Source: Bacteroidota bacterium
GTDB lineage: Bacteria; Bacteroidota; Bacteroidia; Chitinophagales; Chitinophagaceae
NCBI GenBank assembly: GCA_023423405.1
Contig: JAFAFR010000008.1
Coordinates: forward strand, 372,001 to 436,000
DNA: 64,000 bases
Reading direction: 5' to 3'
Part shown: in pieces, positions 33,890 through 41,892 of the stretch
Layout: each line of letters begins with the position of its first letter
How positions within the stretch are numbered: position 1 is the first letter of the stretch
Notes under the pieces: generated by a model
What the model was told of the DNA's origin: nothing
The model's database searches: none
Seen by the model: only the letters and a program-made list of their open reading frames with translations
Translations under genes and position numbers: made by a program

Positions 33890-35006
33890 TGCGGCGATAG
33901 TAGGTGGCGGCCTGGCCGGACTTGCAGGCGCCATATTGCTTGCATCGCGCGGACACCGGGTAGTGCTGCTGGAGAAAAACCACTATCCTTTTCACCGTGT
34001 TTGCGGGGAATACATCAGCGAAGAGAGCCGCCCCTTCCTGCAAAGCCTGGGCATTTGCGTCGATCCGCCTGAAATACCGGCGATCTCACGGTTACAGGTA
34101 ACCGCTCCCAACGGCGCTTCGCTCGAAATGCCGCTGGACCCCGGCGGCTTTGGCGTCAGCCGTTACCGCCTGGATGCTGCGCTTGCCGCGCAGGCGCGCG
34201 CAGCGGGTGCGGACCTGCTCGAAGGAATAAGAGTGGAAGAGATCGGCTTCGGCAACAATATGCATTTTTTGAAAACCGGCTCCCACACCATAGAAGCAAC
34301 CACGGTGCTGGGCTGCTTTGGCAAACGCAGCAACCTCGACCTGAAATGGAAAAGACCCTTTGCGCTGGCGAAGCCGAATAAGCTGAATCATTTTGTTGGG
34401 ATAAAGTACCATATCCGCTGCGACCAGCCGAAAGACAGGATCGCCCTGCACAATTTCCCGGGCGGGTACTGTGGAATTTCTGCCGTGGAAGAGGATCGGT
34501 TCAATCTTTGCTACCTTACAAGAGCCAGCAACCTGGGACGTTGCAATAACAGCATTCCGCGCATGGAATCGGAAATATTGTGCAGCAATCCCTGGCTGAA
34601 AAAGATCTGGTCGGCAGCCGATTTCCTGATGGAAGCACCGGTCAGCATTTCGCAAATTTCTTTCGCTCTCAAAAGCAGGGTAGAAGACCATGTGCTGATG
34701 GTGGGCGATGCGGCTGGCCTGATCACACCGCTTTGCGGCAACGGCATGAGCATGGCCCTGCATGCAGCAAAAATAGCGGCCACGCTGGCCGACCGTTTTT
34801 TGAAACAGGAGCTGGGCAGGGCTGAGATGGAAAAGCAATACCAACGCCAATGGTCAGCCGAATTTGCCACGCGCCTGCGGGCCGGCAGGATGATACAATA
34901 TTGTTTTGGCGACCCGATGTTGAGTAAATTGCTGGTAGAAACCGGCAGGCGCCTGCCGGCGGTTTCGCGGTACCTGGTGCGCCAGACGCACGGACAACCT
35001 TTTTGA
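33867..35006 (+). CDS. FAD-dependent oxidoreductase (geranylgeranyl reductase/hydroxylase type)
   Basis: A 379-residue flavoprotein of the group that includes geranylgeranyl reductases and aromatic hydroxylases (p-hydroxybenzoate hydroxylase fold). The N-terminal dinucleotide motif is AAIVGGGLAGLAGAILLASRG, with the FHRVCGEYISEE segment typical of the GGR-like branch, and the second FAD motif MVGDAAGLITPLCGNGMSMA lies near residue 280. It overlaps the methyltransferase gene by 23 bp; two ATGs (33861, 33867) are possible. In the cluster it could hydroxylate the phenol ring to a quinone, as SrsC does, or saturate a prenyl tail made by the UbiA protein. The two options cannot be separated here. 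Confidence 0.87.
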   Translation: MRQDLKYDAAIVGGGLAGLAGAILLASRGHRVVLLEKNHYPFHRVCGEYISEESRPFLQSLGICVDPPEIPAISRLQVTAPNGASLEMPLDPGGFGVSRYRLDAALAAQARAAGADLLEGIRVEEIGFGNNMHFLKTGSHTIEATTVLGCFGKRSNLDLKWKRPFALAKPNKLNHFVGIKYHIRCDQPKDRIALHNFPGGYCGISAVEEDRFNLCYLTRASNLGRCNNSIPRMESEILCSNPWLKKIWSAADFLMEAPVSISQISFALKSRVEDHVLMVGDAAGLITPLCGNGMSMALHAAKIAATLADRFLKQELGRAEMEKQYQRQWSAEFATRLRAGRMIQYCFGDPMLSKLLVETGRRLPAVSRYLVRQTHGQPF

Positions 35007-35007
35007 C

Positions 35008-36456
35008 ATGAAGCGAGTGTTTTTGATAATGGGAATATGCCTGGCGGTGGGCCGGCTTGGAGCGCAGGACTATCATGCCATACAGGGATCCAACTATGCG
35101 GGATCGCTGGGTGTGTCCAACAATCCGGCTTCCATGTTGAACACGCCTTACTCCTGGGATGTTACCGTTGCGGGTATCCAGGCAAAATACCAGACCAACG
35201 CCGTGCGGATATACGATTACTCGCTGCTCTCTTCTCCTGCCGCGTCCAAATACAGTTTCATAAATGGACAGTTTGCCCGGAACGGCAGGTCGCAGGCCAA
35301 CCTCAACCTGCTGAACGCCCGCGTGGCCTGGGGCCGTACCCGCGCCATTGCGCTGGGCGCCAATATCCGCAGCTTCGCCAACATAAGTACCAGCGAATAC
35401 AATTATGCCGACACCATTACCTCGGCCTATTCTTTTTTCAGTATGAATGAAGGTACGGGCCCTTATGATGGCAAACTGAGCAGCAGCAACCTGCTGGAGT
35501 TCTATCTTTCCTATGGCCAGACCCTCATCGACCGGCCTGCTTTCCGCCTGAATGGCGGACTAACGGCGAAGATCAACCGCGGACTGGCCGGACTTCGCAC
35601 CGACCTGCGCAACATCAGCCACACCACACAGGTAGAGGCTGAAGGGAAGGAATACTACCTTAACGGCGGCGACCTCATCTATGGCTATTCCTCCAATTTT
35701 GATTATCTCGATGACAATAAGAGCGGCTCGGCCAATACCGTTGATTTTTTGAAAGCCACACGCACAGGATTCAGTATGGATGTGGGTCTTGAGCTGCTGA
35801 TCAAACCGCAGGACATTGTTTCTCCTTTTGAGGCCGACGAGGCCTATTACGATTACGACTGGAAGATCAGCGCCTCTGTGCTCGACCTGGGCTGGGGGCA
35901 ATACCGCTATGGGGTCGACAGCCGGAAGGGATCTGTTCCTTCAGCAGGCGTGAACGTGCGCATGCTCGACAATGCCATAGATTCCACCATCAGCAGTGTA
36001 GCCGATTTTACTGATTCCTTGTCCACCATCCTGCCATTGAGTTATCCCGCGCCCGGCGATTACAAAATATTCAGTCCGGCGCGGCTGGTGCTGAACCTGG
36101 ACCGCTGGCTCACCGGGAACTTTTACCTGAATGCCGAGCTGAGCATTAATGTTTCTCCGCTGCTGGGAAAACAAAGGCTTTACCAGGAAGGCATCAACCT
36201 GTTCCGGCTCACGCCGCGCTGGGAAACCAGGCGCTGGGGCGTATACATGCCGGTACAGTACAACTACCAGAACCGCTTTTGGGTGGGACTCGCCGGCAAG
36301 GCCGGGCCGCTGCTCATCGGTTTTCATAACCTGGGTAATCTTTTTAGTAAAACCAAAATGGCCAGCGGCGGTGGTTATATTGCTATCGTGATCCGTCCCG
36401 CCAGATCGGTGACGGCATCGAAATACCAGCGTTTGCTGGAATGCCCGCCATACTAA
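35008..36456 (+). CDS. DUF5723-like outer-membrane protein
   Basis: A 482-residue exported protein: signal peptide MKRVFLIMGICLAVGRLGAQ, then the SNYAGSLGVSNNPASMLNTPY segment (about residues 29-49) that I associate with the DUF5723 family of Bacteroidota, followed by many amphipathic beta-strands and a final strand. It is probably a beta barrel of the FadL-like or transport type, role unknown. Its ATG lies 1 bp after the stop of the flavoprotein gene, so it belongs to the same transcript as the polyketide genes. This makes it a candidate for moving or housing the hydrophobic product at the outer membrane. Confidence 0.75.
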   Translation: MKRVFLIMGICLAVGRLGAQDYHAIQGSNYAGSLGVSNNPASMLNTPYSWDVTVAGIQAKYQTNAVRIYDYSLLSSPAASKYSFINGQFARNGRSQANLNLLNARVAWGRTRAIALGANIRSFANISTSEYNYADTITSAYSFFSMNEGTGPYDGKLSSSNLLEFYLSYGQTLIDRPAFRLNGGLTAKINRGLAGLRTDLRNISHTTQVEAEGKEYYLNGGDLIYGYSSNFDYLDDNKSGSANTVDFLKATRTGFSMDVGLELLIKPQDIVSPFEADEAYYDYDWKISASVLDLGWGQYRYGVDSRKGSVPSAGVNVRMLDNAIDSTISSVADFTDSLSTILPLSYPAPGDYKIFSPARLVLNLDRWLTGNFYLNAELSINVSPLLGKQRLYQEGINLFRLTPRWETRRWGVYMPVQYNYQNRFWVGLAGKAGPLLIGFHNLGNLFSKTKMASGGGYIAIVIRPARSVTASKYQRLLECPPY

Positions 36457-36467
36457 ACAAATCATAT

Positions 36468-36836
36468 ATGCAGGAAAAGAAAAAAACACTGGTACTGGGC
36501 GCTTCGAATAATCCTTCCCGTTATAGTTACCTGGCGGTGAACAAACTGCGCAGCCTGGGACACCCGGTGGAAGCCATCGGGCGCCGCGCGGTACAGGTGG
36601 GCGATGTAGACGTACAAACGGCAGCCAGGCCGCTGGAAGGGATCGATACGGTAACCCTATATCTTTCCCCGGAAAACCAGCGCGCATATTATGACTATAT
36701 TATCAGTCTGAAACCGAAGCGCATCATCTTTAACCCCGGCGCCGAGAATGAAGAGCTTGAGGATCTTGCCAGGCAGCACCAGATTTATCCACAGGAAGCC
36801 TGCACCCTGGTTTTGCTCAGCACCGGTCAATACTAA
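36468..36836 (+). CDS. CoA-binding domain protein (YccU-like)
   Basis: A 122-residue single-domain Rossmann-fold protein. The nucleotide loop LVLGASNNPSRYSYLAVNKL (about 9-28) and the GIDTVTLYLSPENQ and RIIFNPGAENEEL segments fit the CoA_binding_2 family. Such proteins bind CoA in vitro but their role is not known. I use the ATG at 36468; an earlier ATG at 36441 overlaps the DUF5723 gene and adds nine uncharacteristic residues. It is 11 bp downstream of that gene and likely the same operon. Confidence 0.85.
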   Translation: MQEKKKTLVLGASNNPSRYSYLAVNKLRSLGHPVEAIGRRAVQVGDVDVQTAARPLEGIDTVTLYLSPENQRAYYDYIISLKPKRIIFNPGAENEELEDLARQHQIYPQEACTLVLLSTGQY

Positions 36837-36896
36837 CCGAAAGGAGAATTGTGTTTTGTATGCTGGTTTTTCCGTAACTTACGAAAACCCATTTTT

Positions 36897-37370
36897 ATGT
36901 TATGGAGAAAATTTAACGGCGACCCGATCGACTGTCCGATCCGCGACGCCGTAGAAAGAGCCATCAGCCGCGAAACCGCCAATGGCTATCACCTCAAGGT
37001 TTGTATTGGTACCGATTCCCAGGTCAAAGGATCCGAAACTGAATTTGCCACTGTCATTGTATTCCTGCGCGAAGGGCATGGCGGATTTATGTTCATCCAC
37101 AATGAAAAGACCCGGCAGAAGTACAGCATCAAGGAAAGGATGTTGGTGGAAGTAGCCAGGAGCATCGAGATCGCGTATGAGCTTTGCAACCTGTTCACCG
37201 AATACAATGTGGACATGGAAGTTCATGCCGATATCAATACCAATCCGCACTTTAAAAGCAACGATGCCCTAAAGGAAGCCATGGGCTATATCCTGGGTAT
37301 GGGATTTGCTTTCAAAGCCAAGCCCGAAGCCTTTGCCAGCAGCAGTTGCGCCAATAAGGTGGTCAACTAG
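36897..37370 (+). CDS. YkuK/DUF458 family RNase H-like protein
   Basis: A 157-residue protein of the DUF458 family, predicted to have an RNase H-like fold. Visible motifs are CIGTDSQVKGSETEFATVIVF (acidic first strand, Asp40 region), KYSIKERMLVEVARSIE and EVHADINTNPHFKSN. The conserved acidic residues suggest a metal site, but activity is not established. I chose the ATG at 36897; the frame is open to 36849. The last 4 bp overlap the 3' end of the convergent secreted-protein gene. Confidence 0.82.
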   Translation: MLWRKFNGDPIDCPIRDAVERAISRETANGYHLKVCIGTDSQVKGSETEFATVIVFLREGHGGFMFIHNEKTRQKYSIKERMLVEVARSIEIAYELCNLFTEYNVDMEVHADINTNPHFKSNDALKEAMGYILGMGFAFKAKPEAFASSSCANKVVN

Positions 37371-37813
37371 TTGCGGTAGAAAACATAAACGGTGGCTTTG
37401 GGATCCGCCTCGATCTTCACGGGGCGAGTGGCACCTTCTTCGCTGTCGAAATTGCGTGTTTTGAATTTGAGTTGCTGGATGCGCGCAGTTCCCAGTTGCC
37501 CGATGTCATCAGGTTTCGCAGTGTATTTCTTCTTCATTTCCTGGTTGGCGGTCATCAGGTAGGCCTTGAATTTAGGGGCCGGGTGATTGCTGTTGTCGTA
37601 CACGTAAAAAATCATGTATTCGGTATGCCGGTTCACATTCACGGCGGCATTGTTCACTTCGTCAAAACTCACGAGGTGCTGCCAGCCGGTTTTGAATACA
37701 TTGGTTTTAATGGTTTCCAGTGCAGTGGCAACATCGGCAGGGTAACCTGTTTGCTGGGCGCGGGTAAACAGGAAACAACAAACGCAGAGGAGCAGGAAGA
37801 GGCTTTTTTTCAT
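37367..37813 (-). CDS. Secreted protein of unknown function
   Basis: A 148-residue protein with a clear signal peptide (MKKSLFLLLCVCCFLFTRAQ, probable cut after RAQ). The mature part has strands such as EYMIFYVYDN and KATVYVFYRN with Lys-rich linkers, suggesting a small beta-rich periplasmic or exported domain. I do not recognise the family. Although the signal contains Cys, none sits in a proper lipobox. It is transcribed toward the DUF458 gene and sits just downstream of engB on the same strand (43-bp gap). Confidence 0.7.
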   Translation of the reverse strand: MKKSLFLLLCVCCFLFTRAQQTGYPADVATALETIKTNVFKTGWQHLVSFDEVNNAAVNVNRHTEYMIFYVYDNSNHPAPKFKAYLMTANQEMKKKYTAKPDDIGQLGTARIQQLKFKTRNFDSEEGATRPVKIEADPKATVYVFYRN

Positions 37814-37856
37814 ATCGCTGTTTTGATATATGTAAAATAAGTCTTCTTTACCAGAT

Positions 37857-38489
37857 TCAGGCAGCGTAAAAATCGGCGTTCATTTCCCCGATCATTTTCA
37901 GCAGTTTTTGTCTTCCCTGGGTTTTCACCGCGCTGGTGACCACGTGAGCAGGAAGGAATTCCCAGGTATTGCGCATATCGGCCAGGAAGGATTTTACATT
38001 CTTTGCCACGATCGATTGGTTTTCCTTATCGGCCTTGGTGAATACGAGTGAAAAGGGAATTTCCCATTCTCCCAACTGGTCCACGAAACGGCGATCAATT
38101 TCCTGCGGTGCGTGCCGGCTGTCGATCAGCACAAATACCATCACGAGGTTCTTTCTTCCACGCAGGTAGTTTTCGATCATAGCGTGCCACTGCTTTCGCT
38201 GCGACTGCGACACTTTGGCGAATCCATAACCCGGCAGGTCTACCAGGTACCAATCGCTGGCTTTGCCGCCCGCCTCTTCGGAACTGGAAATACTGAAATG
38301 GTTGATCATTTGGGTCTTGCCGGGCGTGCCGGAAGTTTTTGCCAGTTTCTGGTGTTGGGTCAGCATATTGATCAGGCTCGATTTACCCACATTGCTTCTT
38401 CCTATGAACGCATATTCGGGCCGGTCGGCTGCTGGGCATTTTTCCAGGTCGGGGCTGCTGATCAGGTAGGTCGCTTTGTTGATGTGCAT
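37857..38489 (-). CDS. engB: Ribosome biogenesis GTPase EngB (YihA/YsxC)
   Basis: An essential small GTPase in late 50S assembly, 210 residues. G1 is GRSNVGKSSL (about 30-39), G2 region SGTPGKTQMINHF, G3 VDLPGYGFAKV, G4 FTKADKEN and the G5-like VTSAVKTQGR. A perfect -7 box (TATCTTTG, minus strand, 38501-38494) lies only 4 nt before the ATG, so the mRNA may be leaderless. It is divergent from the E2 gene with overlapping promoter regions. Confidence 0.96.
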   Translation of the reverse strand: MHINKATYLISSPDLEKCPAADRPEYAFIGRSNVGKSSLINMLTQHQKLAKTSGTPGKTQMINHFSISSSEEAGGKASDWYLVDLPGYGFAKVSQSQRKQWHAMIENYLRGRKNLVMVFVLIDSRHAPQEIDRRFVDQLGEWEIPFSLVFTKADKENQSIVAKNVKSFLADMRNTWEFLPAHVVTSAVKTQGRQKLLKMIGEMNADFYAA

Positions 38490-38493
38490 GGAA

Positions 38494-38518
38494 CAAAGAT
38501 AAAATTGCCTTAATTTCG
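38494..38518. promoter_or_regulatory. Overlapping divergent promoters of engB and the E2 gene
   Basis: On the minus strand TATCTTTG (38501-38494) serves engB, 4 nt from its ATG. On the plus strand TAATTTCG (38511-38518, one mismatch from TAnnTTTG) serves the E2 gene. No good -33 is seen for either. Confidence 0.4.
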
Positions 38519-38554
38519 GCCTCTCAATATCTCAAAACAAAATACCCATATAAG

Positions 38555-40234
38555 ATGGCAGAAGCGATTTTGATGCCTCGTTTGAGCGATACCATGACAG
38601 AAGGGGTGATTGCAGCCTGGCACAAGAAGGTTGGAGATCCGGTGAAGAAGGGCGAATTGCTGGCGGAAGTGGAAACAGACAAAGCCACGATGGACCTGGA
38701 AAGTTATAAGGACGGCACCCTGCTGCACATTGGTACCGAAAAAGGCGGAAAGCTCCAGGTGAACGACCTGCTGGCCATCATCGGGAATGCCGGGGAAGAC
38801 ATCAGCAGCCTGCTGGCATCGACCAAAGGCGGATCGGCACCGGCTCCGGCTGCCGACTCAGCCCAGGCACCCGCTGCACCTGCCGCATCTGCCGCCCCCG
38901 CGCCAGCGTCCGCAGCCACGCCAGCCCCTGCAGCCGGCGGGCTCGACCTCAGCAAGGTGGAAGAAGTGATCCTTATGCCTCGTTTGAGCGATACCATGAC
39001 CGAAGGTGTGATCGCTGCCTGGCACAAAAAAGTGGGCGACAAAGTAAGCAAAGGTGACCTGCTGGCAGAAGTAGAGACCGACAAAGCCACCATGGACCTC
39101 GAGAGTTATAAGAACGGAACGCTTTTATATATAGGTGCTCAAAAAGGTGATAAGGTTCCGGTGAACGCCCTGCTCTGCGTAATTGGGGAGGAAGGGAAAG
39201 TGAACCTGGAAGCCATCAAGGCAGCCGCCGGTGGCGGCGCGGTTGCGGCGGCTCCCGCGGCAGGTGGTGATGCCGGTGCTGCGTCGAACACCGCTACAGG
39301 TGCCGCTCCCGGAGCCACTGCAACGGCGGCTCCCGCCGCAGCAGAAAACGGCCGCGTGAAAGTATCGCCGCTGGCGCGCAAACTCGCCGCTGAAAAAGGC
39401 ATCAGCCTCAACCAGGTACAGGGTACCGGCGACGGTGGCCGCATTGTGAAATCCGATATTGAAAGCTTCCAGCCGGGCGCCGCGCAACCCGCAGCCGCTA
39501 CGGCCGCAGCCGCTGCAAAACCGGCAGTCGCTCCCGCAGCACCTGCCGGGCAGGTCAGCTTCGAAGACAAGCCGGTTTCCCAAATGCGCAAGGTGATCGC
39601 CAAACGACTGGCAGAAAGCAAGTTCACCGCGCCGCATTTTTACCTGACCATGGCCATCGATATGGACAAAGCCGTGGCTAGCCGCGCGCAGATCAATGAA
39701 ACCGCACCCGTTAAGATATCTTTTAATGATATGGTGCTGAAAGCTGTGGCCCTCGCCCTGAAAAAACATCCGGCCGTGAACAGCAGTTGGATGGGCGATT
39801 CCATTCGCACCAATCACCACGTGAATATTGGCGTGGCCGTGGCTGTTGAAGATGGGCTGCTGGTTCCCGTAGTGCGTTTTGCCGATACGAAGGGACTTGC
39901 GCAGATCGCCACCGAAGTGAAGGATTTTGCGGGAAAAGCTAAGGCGAAAAAACTGCAGCCCGCCGATTGGGAAGGCAGCACTTTCACCATCAGCAACCTG
40001 GGCATGTTCGGCATCGATGAGTTCACTGCCATCATCAATCCGCCCGACAGTTGCATCCTGGCGATTGGCGCCATCCAGCAAATACCGGTGGTGAAAAGCG
40101 GCCAGGTGGTTCCGGGCAATATCATGAAAGTGACCCTGAGCTGCGACCACCGTGTGGTGGATGGCGCATCCGGCGCAGCCTTCCTGCAAACCGTAAAAAG
40201 CCTGCTGGAAGAACCGCTTCGAATGCTGGTATAA
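38555..40234 (+). CDS. aceF: Pyruvate dehydrogenase complex E2 (dihydrolipoamide acetyltransferase)
   Basis: The core of the pyruvate dehydrogenase complex, passing acetyl groups from E1 to CoA. The 559-residue protein has two lipoyl domains (about 1-80 and 138-215) with lipoylated lysines K43 and K177 in ETDKATMDLESY, Ala/Pro-rich linkers, a peripheral-subunit-binding domain (VKVSPLARKLAAEKGI) and the catalytic domain with H532 and D536 in SCDHRVVDGASG. The two lipoyl domains are nearly identical in protein and share a 26-nt identical DNA stretch (38573-38598 and 38975-39000), so they arose by recent duplication or are homogenised. E1 and E3 genes are not adjacent. Confidence 0.95.
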   Translation: MAEAILMPRLSDTMTEGVIAAWHKKVGDPVKKGELLAEVETDKATMDLESYKDGTLLHIGTEKGGKLQVNDLLAIIGNAGEDISSLLASTKGGSAPAPAADSAQAPAAPAASAAPAPASAATPAPAAGGLDLSKVEEVILMPRLSDTMTEGVIAAWHKKVGDKVSKGDLLAEVETDKATMDLESYKNGTLLYIGAQKGDKVPVNALLCVIGEEGKVNLEAIKAAAGGGAVAAAPAAGGDAGAASNTATGAAPGATATAAPAAAENGRVKVSPLARKLAAEKGISLNQVQGTGDGGRIVKSDIESFQPGAAQPAAATAAAAAKPAVAPAAPAGQVSFEDKPVSQMRKVIAKRLAESKFTAPHFYLTMAIDMDKAVASRAQINETAPVKISFNDMVLKAVALALKKHPAVNSSWMGDSIRTNHHVNIGVAVAVEDGLLVPVVRFADTKGLAQIATEVKDFAGKAKAKKLQPADWEGSTFTISNLGMFGIDEFTAIINPPDSCILAIGAIQQIPVVKSGQVVPGNIMKVTLSCDHRVVDGASGAAFLQTVKSLLEEPLRMLV

Positions 40235-40248
40235 ATAAAAGTGTAGAT

Positions 40249-41733
40249 TTAACTCATACAGGGCTCTGCAAGATTTGATGGATCGGGCAGGGCCTTTTTC
40301 ATAACCGATTTCCAGCCCAGCCAGGCAAACACACCCACCGCCGTGAGCACCACCGCCGGCAGCACCAGCGAAGCGGGTTTCACTTTGGGTGATAACCCCT
40401 TCAGACCAGTGCTGACCTGTTTTCCCGGAAGCATCTCAAGCAGGTGGTCGAGGTCGCCGTCTTCCAGCAGCAGCCCTATGCCCGCAGCATCGAGACAACT
40501 GCGGTCGAGGCGGCTGACGGTTACGTAAATGATATTGCCGGCAGTGAGGTTAAAACGTTCCTGTATATGCGAAAAAGCCAGTTCCTTTCCATAGCGGCCC
40601 GGCTCAGTGTCGTTTTTAAAGAAAGGCGCAAATTCTATCTCTCCTGTTGAGATGCCCTCATCCAGCACCAGGGTATTGCACAGTACGAAATCGAATCCCA
40701 GCATATTTTTCAGGTGGTTGGCCACGCAGGAGAACTGCTCGGTGATGAGTCCCACTGTATAACCACGCTTCTGTAACTCGGCGATCACTTTTCGGATGCC
40801 GGGCCGTATGGTCATACTGTCACCGATCTCTAGCAGGTCGGGCAGGCTGGTGCCGGCAAAAAGCGCCGCGATGGCCGTCAATCTTTCCACGGGATCGGAA
40901 TACAACTGCTGGATGGCTGCATACCCTTCGGAGAGTCCCAGGGCGCGCGCGGCCGTTTCCCCGAAATGGCCTTTCAGCACCAGGTGATTCATCTCCAGCA
41001 ACACCATCTTATCCATTTCTTCAATGGACTCCAGCACCGCCGATTCCATCTGGCGATTGATCAGGTCGATATGTCCCAGGGTCTGCAGGCTTTGCTTATC
41101 CGCTTTGTGAAGAATGGTGCGGGTTACCTGCTTGCTCATTTTGCCCAGGTCTTCGAGCGACTGCATTGCGTTTTGCACCCTGCCAATATTGACCTGCCTG
41201 ATGCGGGCCTTTTTTCGGTATACATCTATCAGCAGCCCCACATCCACACCATAATCTTTTTCAAAACTCACTCCCTCCAGGAAAGATTTTCTTGCGGCGA
41301 TCATGCCACTGAGCGGTTGTTCCAGGTTGCTCAGATCGGGGAAAAGTATGCTCAACAGGGGTTTAGCCACCAATTGGGTAACCCGGCCGGCCTGCCGTTT
41401 GAACGTGGATTTTACAAAATCGGCTTCGTTATCAAGGATGGGTTTGGCCAGGAGGTCCACCACATCGGGCGGGTAGGTGACGATATCGCCATCGAGGTAA
41501 ACCACCACATCGTATTTGGCGGCCAGCAGGCCTTCGCGCATGGAAAGTCCCTTCCCGCGCCGGCTGCTGGTGATGATCCGCACCGATTCCTTGCTGGCTT
41601 CAGTAATGGTGTTGTCGGTGGAATTGTCGTCCACCACGATGATTTCCATGGGAAGGCTGCTTTGTTTGATGATCTTTATCACTTTACGGATAGTAGCTCC
41701 TTCATTCAAAACAGGGATAATTACAGATACCAT
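40249..41733 (-). CDS. GT2 glycosyltransferase fused to a degenerate HAD-like domain and C-terminal membrane anchor
   Basis: A 494-residue three-part protein. Residues 1-210 are a GT-A glycosyltransferase with nucleotide-sugar residues VVDDNSTD (33-40), the metal motif DGD (81-83) and LSNLEQPLSGMIAARKS (134-150), resembling glucosyl-3-phosphoglycerate synthases. Residues about 225-435 align with SerB-type HAD phosphatases (IRPGIRKVIAELQKRGYTVGLITEQF, then AGIGLLLEDGDLDHLLEM), but the catalytic DxDxT is LEMNHLV (E247, N249) and the GDGxND motif is TVSRLDRSCL. Residues about 455-475 form one transmembrane helix near the C-terminus. I infer a membrane-tethered transferase with a non-catalytic HAD domain; the sugar acceptor is unknown. 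Confidence 0.8.
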   Translation of the reverse strand: MVSVIIPVLNEGATIRKVIKIIKQSSLPMEIIVVDDNSTDNTITEASKESVRIITSSRRGKGLSMREGLLAAKYDVVVYLDGDIVTYPPDVVDLLAKPILDNEADFVKSTFKRQAGRVTQLVAKPLLSILFPDLSNLEQPLSGMIAARKSFLEGVSFEKDYGVDVGLLIDVYRKKARIRQVNIGRVQNAMQSLEDLGKMSKQVTRTILHKADKQSLQTLGHIDLINRQMESAVLESIEEMDKMVLLEMNHLVLKGHFGETAARALGLSEGYAAIQQLYSDPVERLTAIAALFAGTSLPDLLEIGDSMTIRPGIRKVIAELQKRGYTVGLITEQFSCVANHLKNMLGFDFVLCNTLVLDEGISTGEIEFAPFFKNDTEPGRYGKELAFSHIQERFNLTAGNIIYVTVSRLDRSCLDAAGIGLLLEDGDLDHLLEMLPGKQVSTGLKGLSPKVKPASLVLPAVVLTAVGVFAWLGWKSVMKKALPDPSNLAEPCMS

Positions 41734-41892
41734 AGTTTATGTTTTCTTAGAAATGGAGGGTTTTAAAGGTATCCCCAAATGGCTGCAAAACTGGTCGATT
41801 ACCGTTATGGTCCGGTTAATTTAATGGGAATTTCATTCCAATCTGCAAAAAAAACTGCAATTGGTGCAATAATTACCATAAATCCTTTCTAT

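Noticed and set aside
38573..39130. Direct repeats as CRISPR or mobile element
   Set aside because: They are in-frame lipoyl domain copies of the E2 gene.
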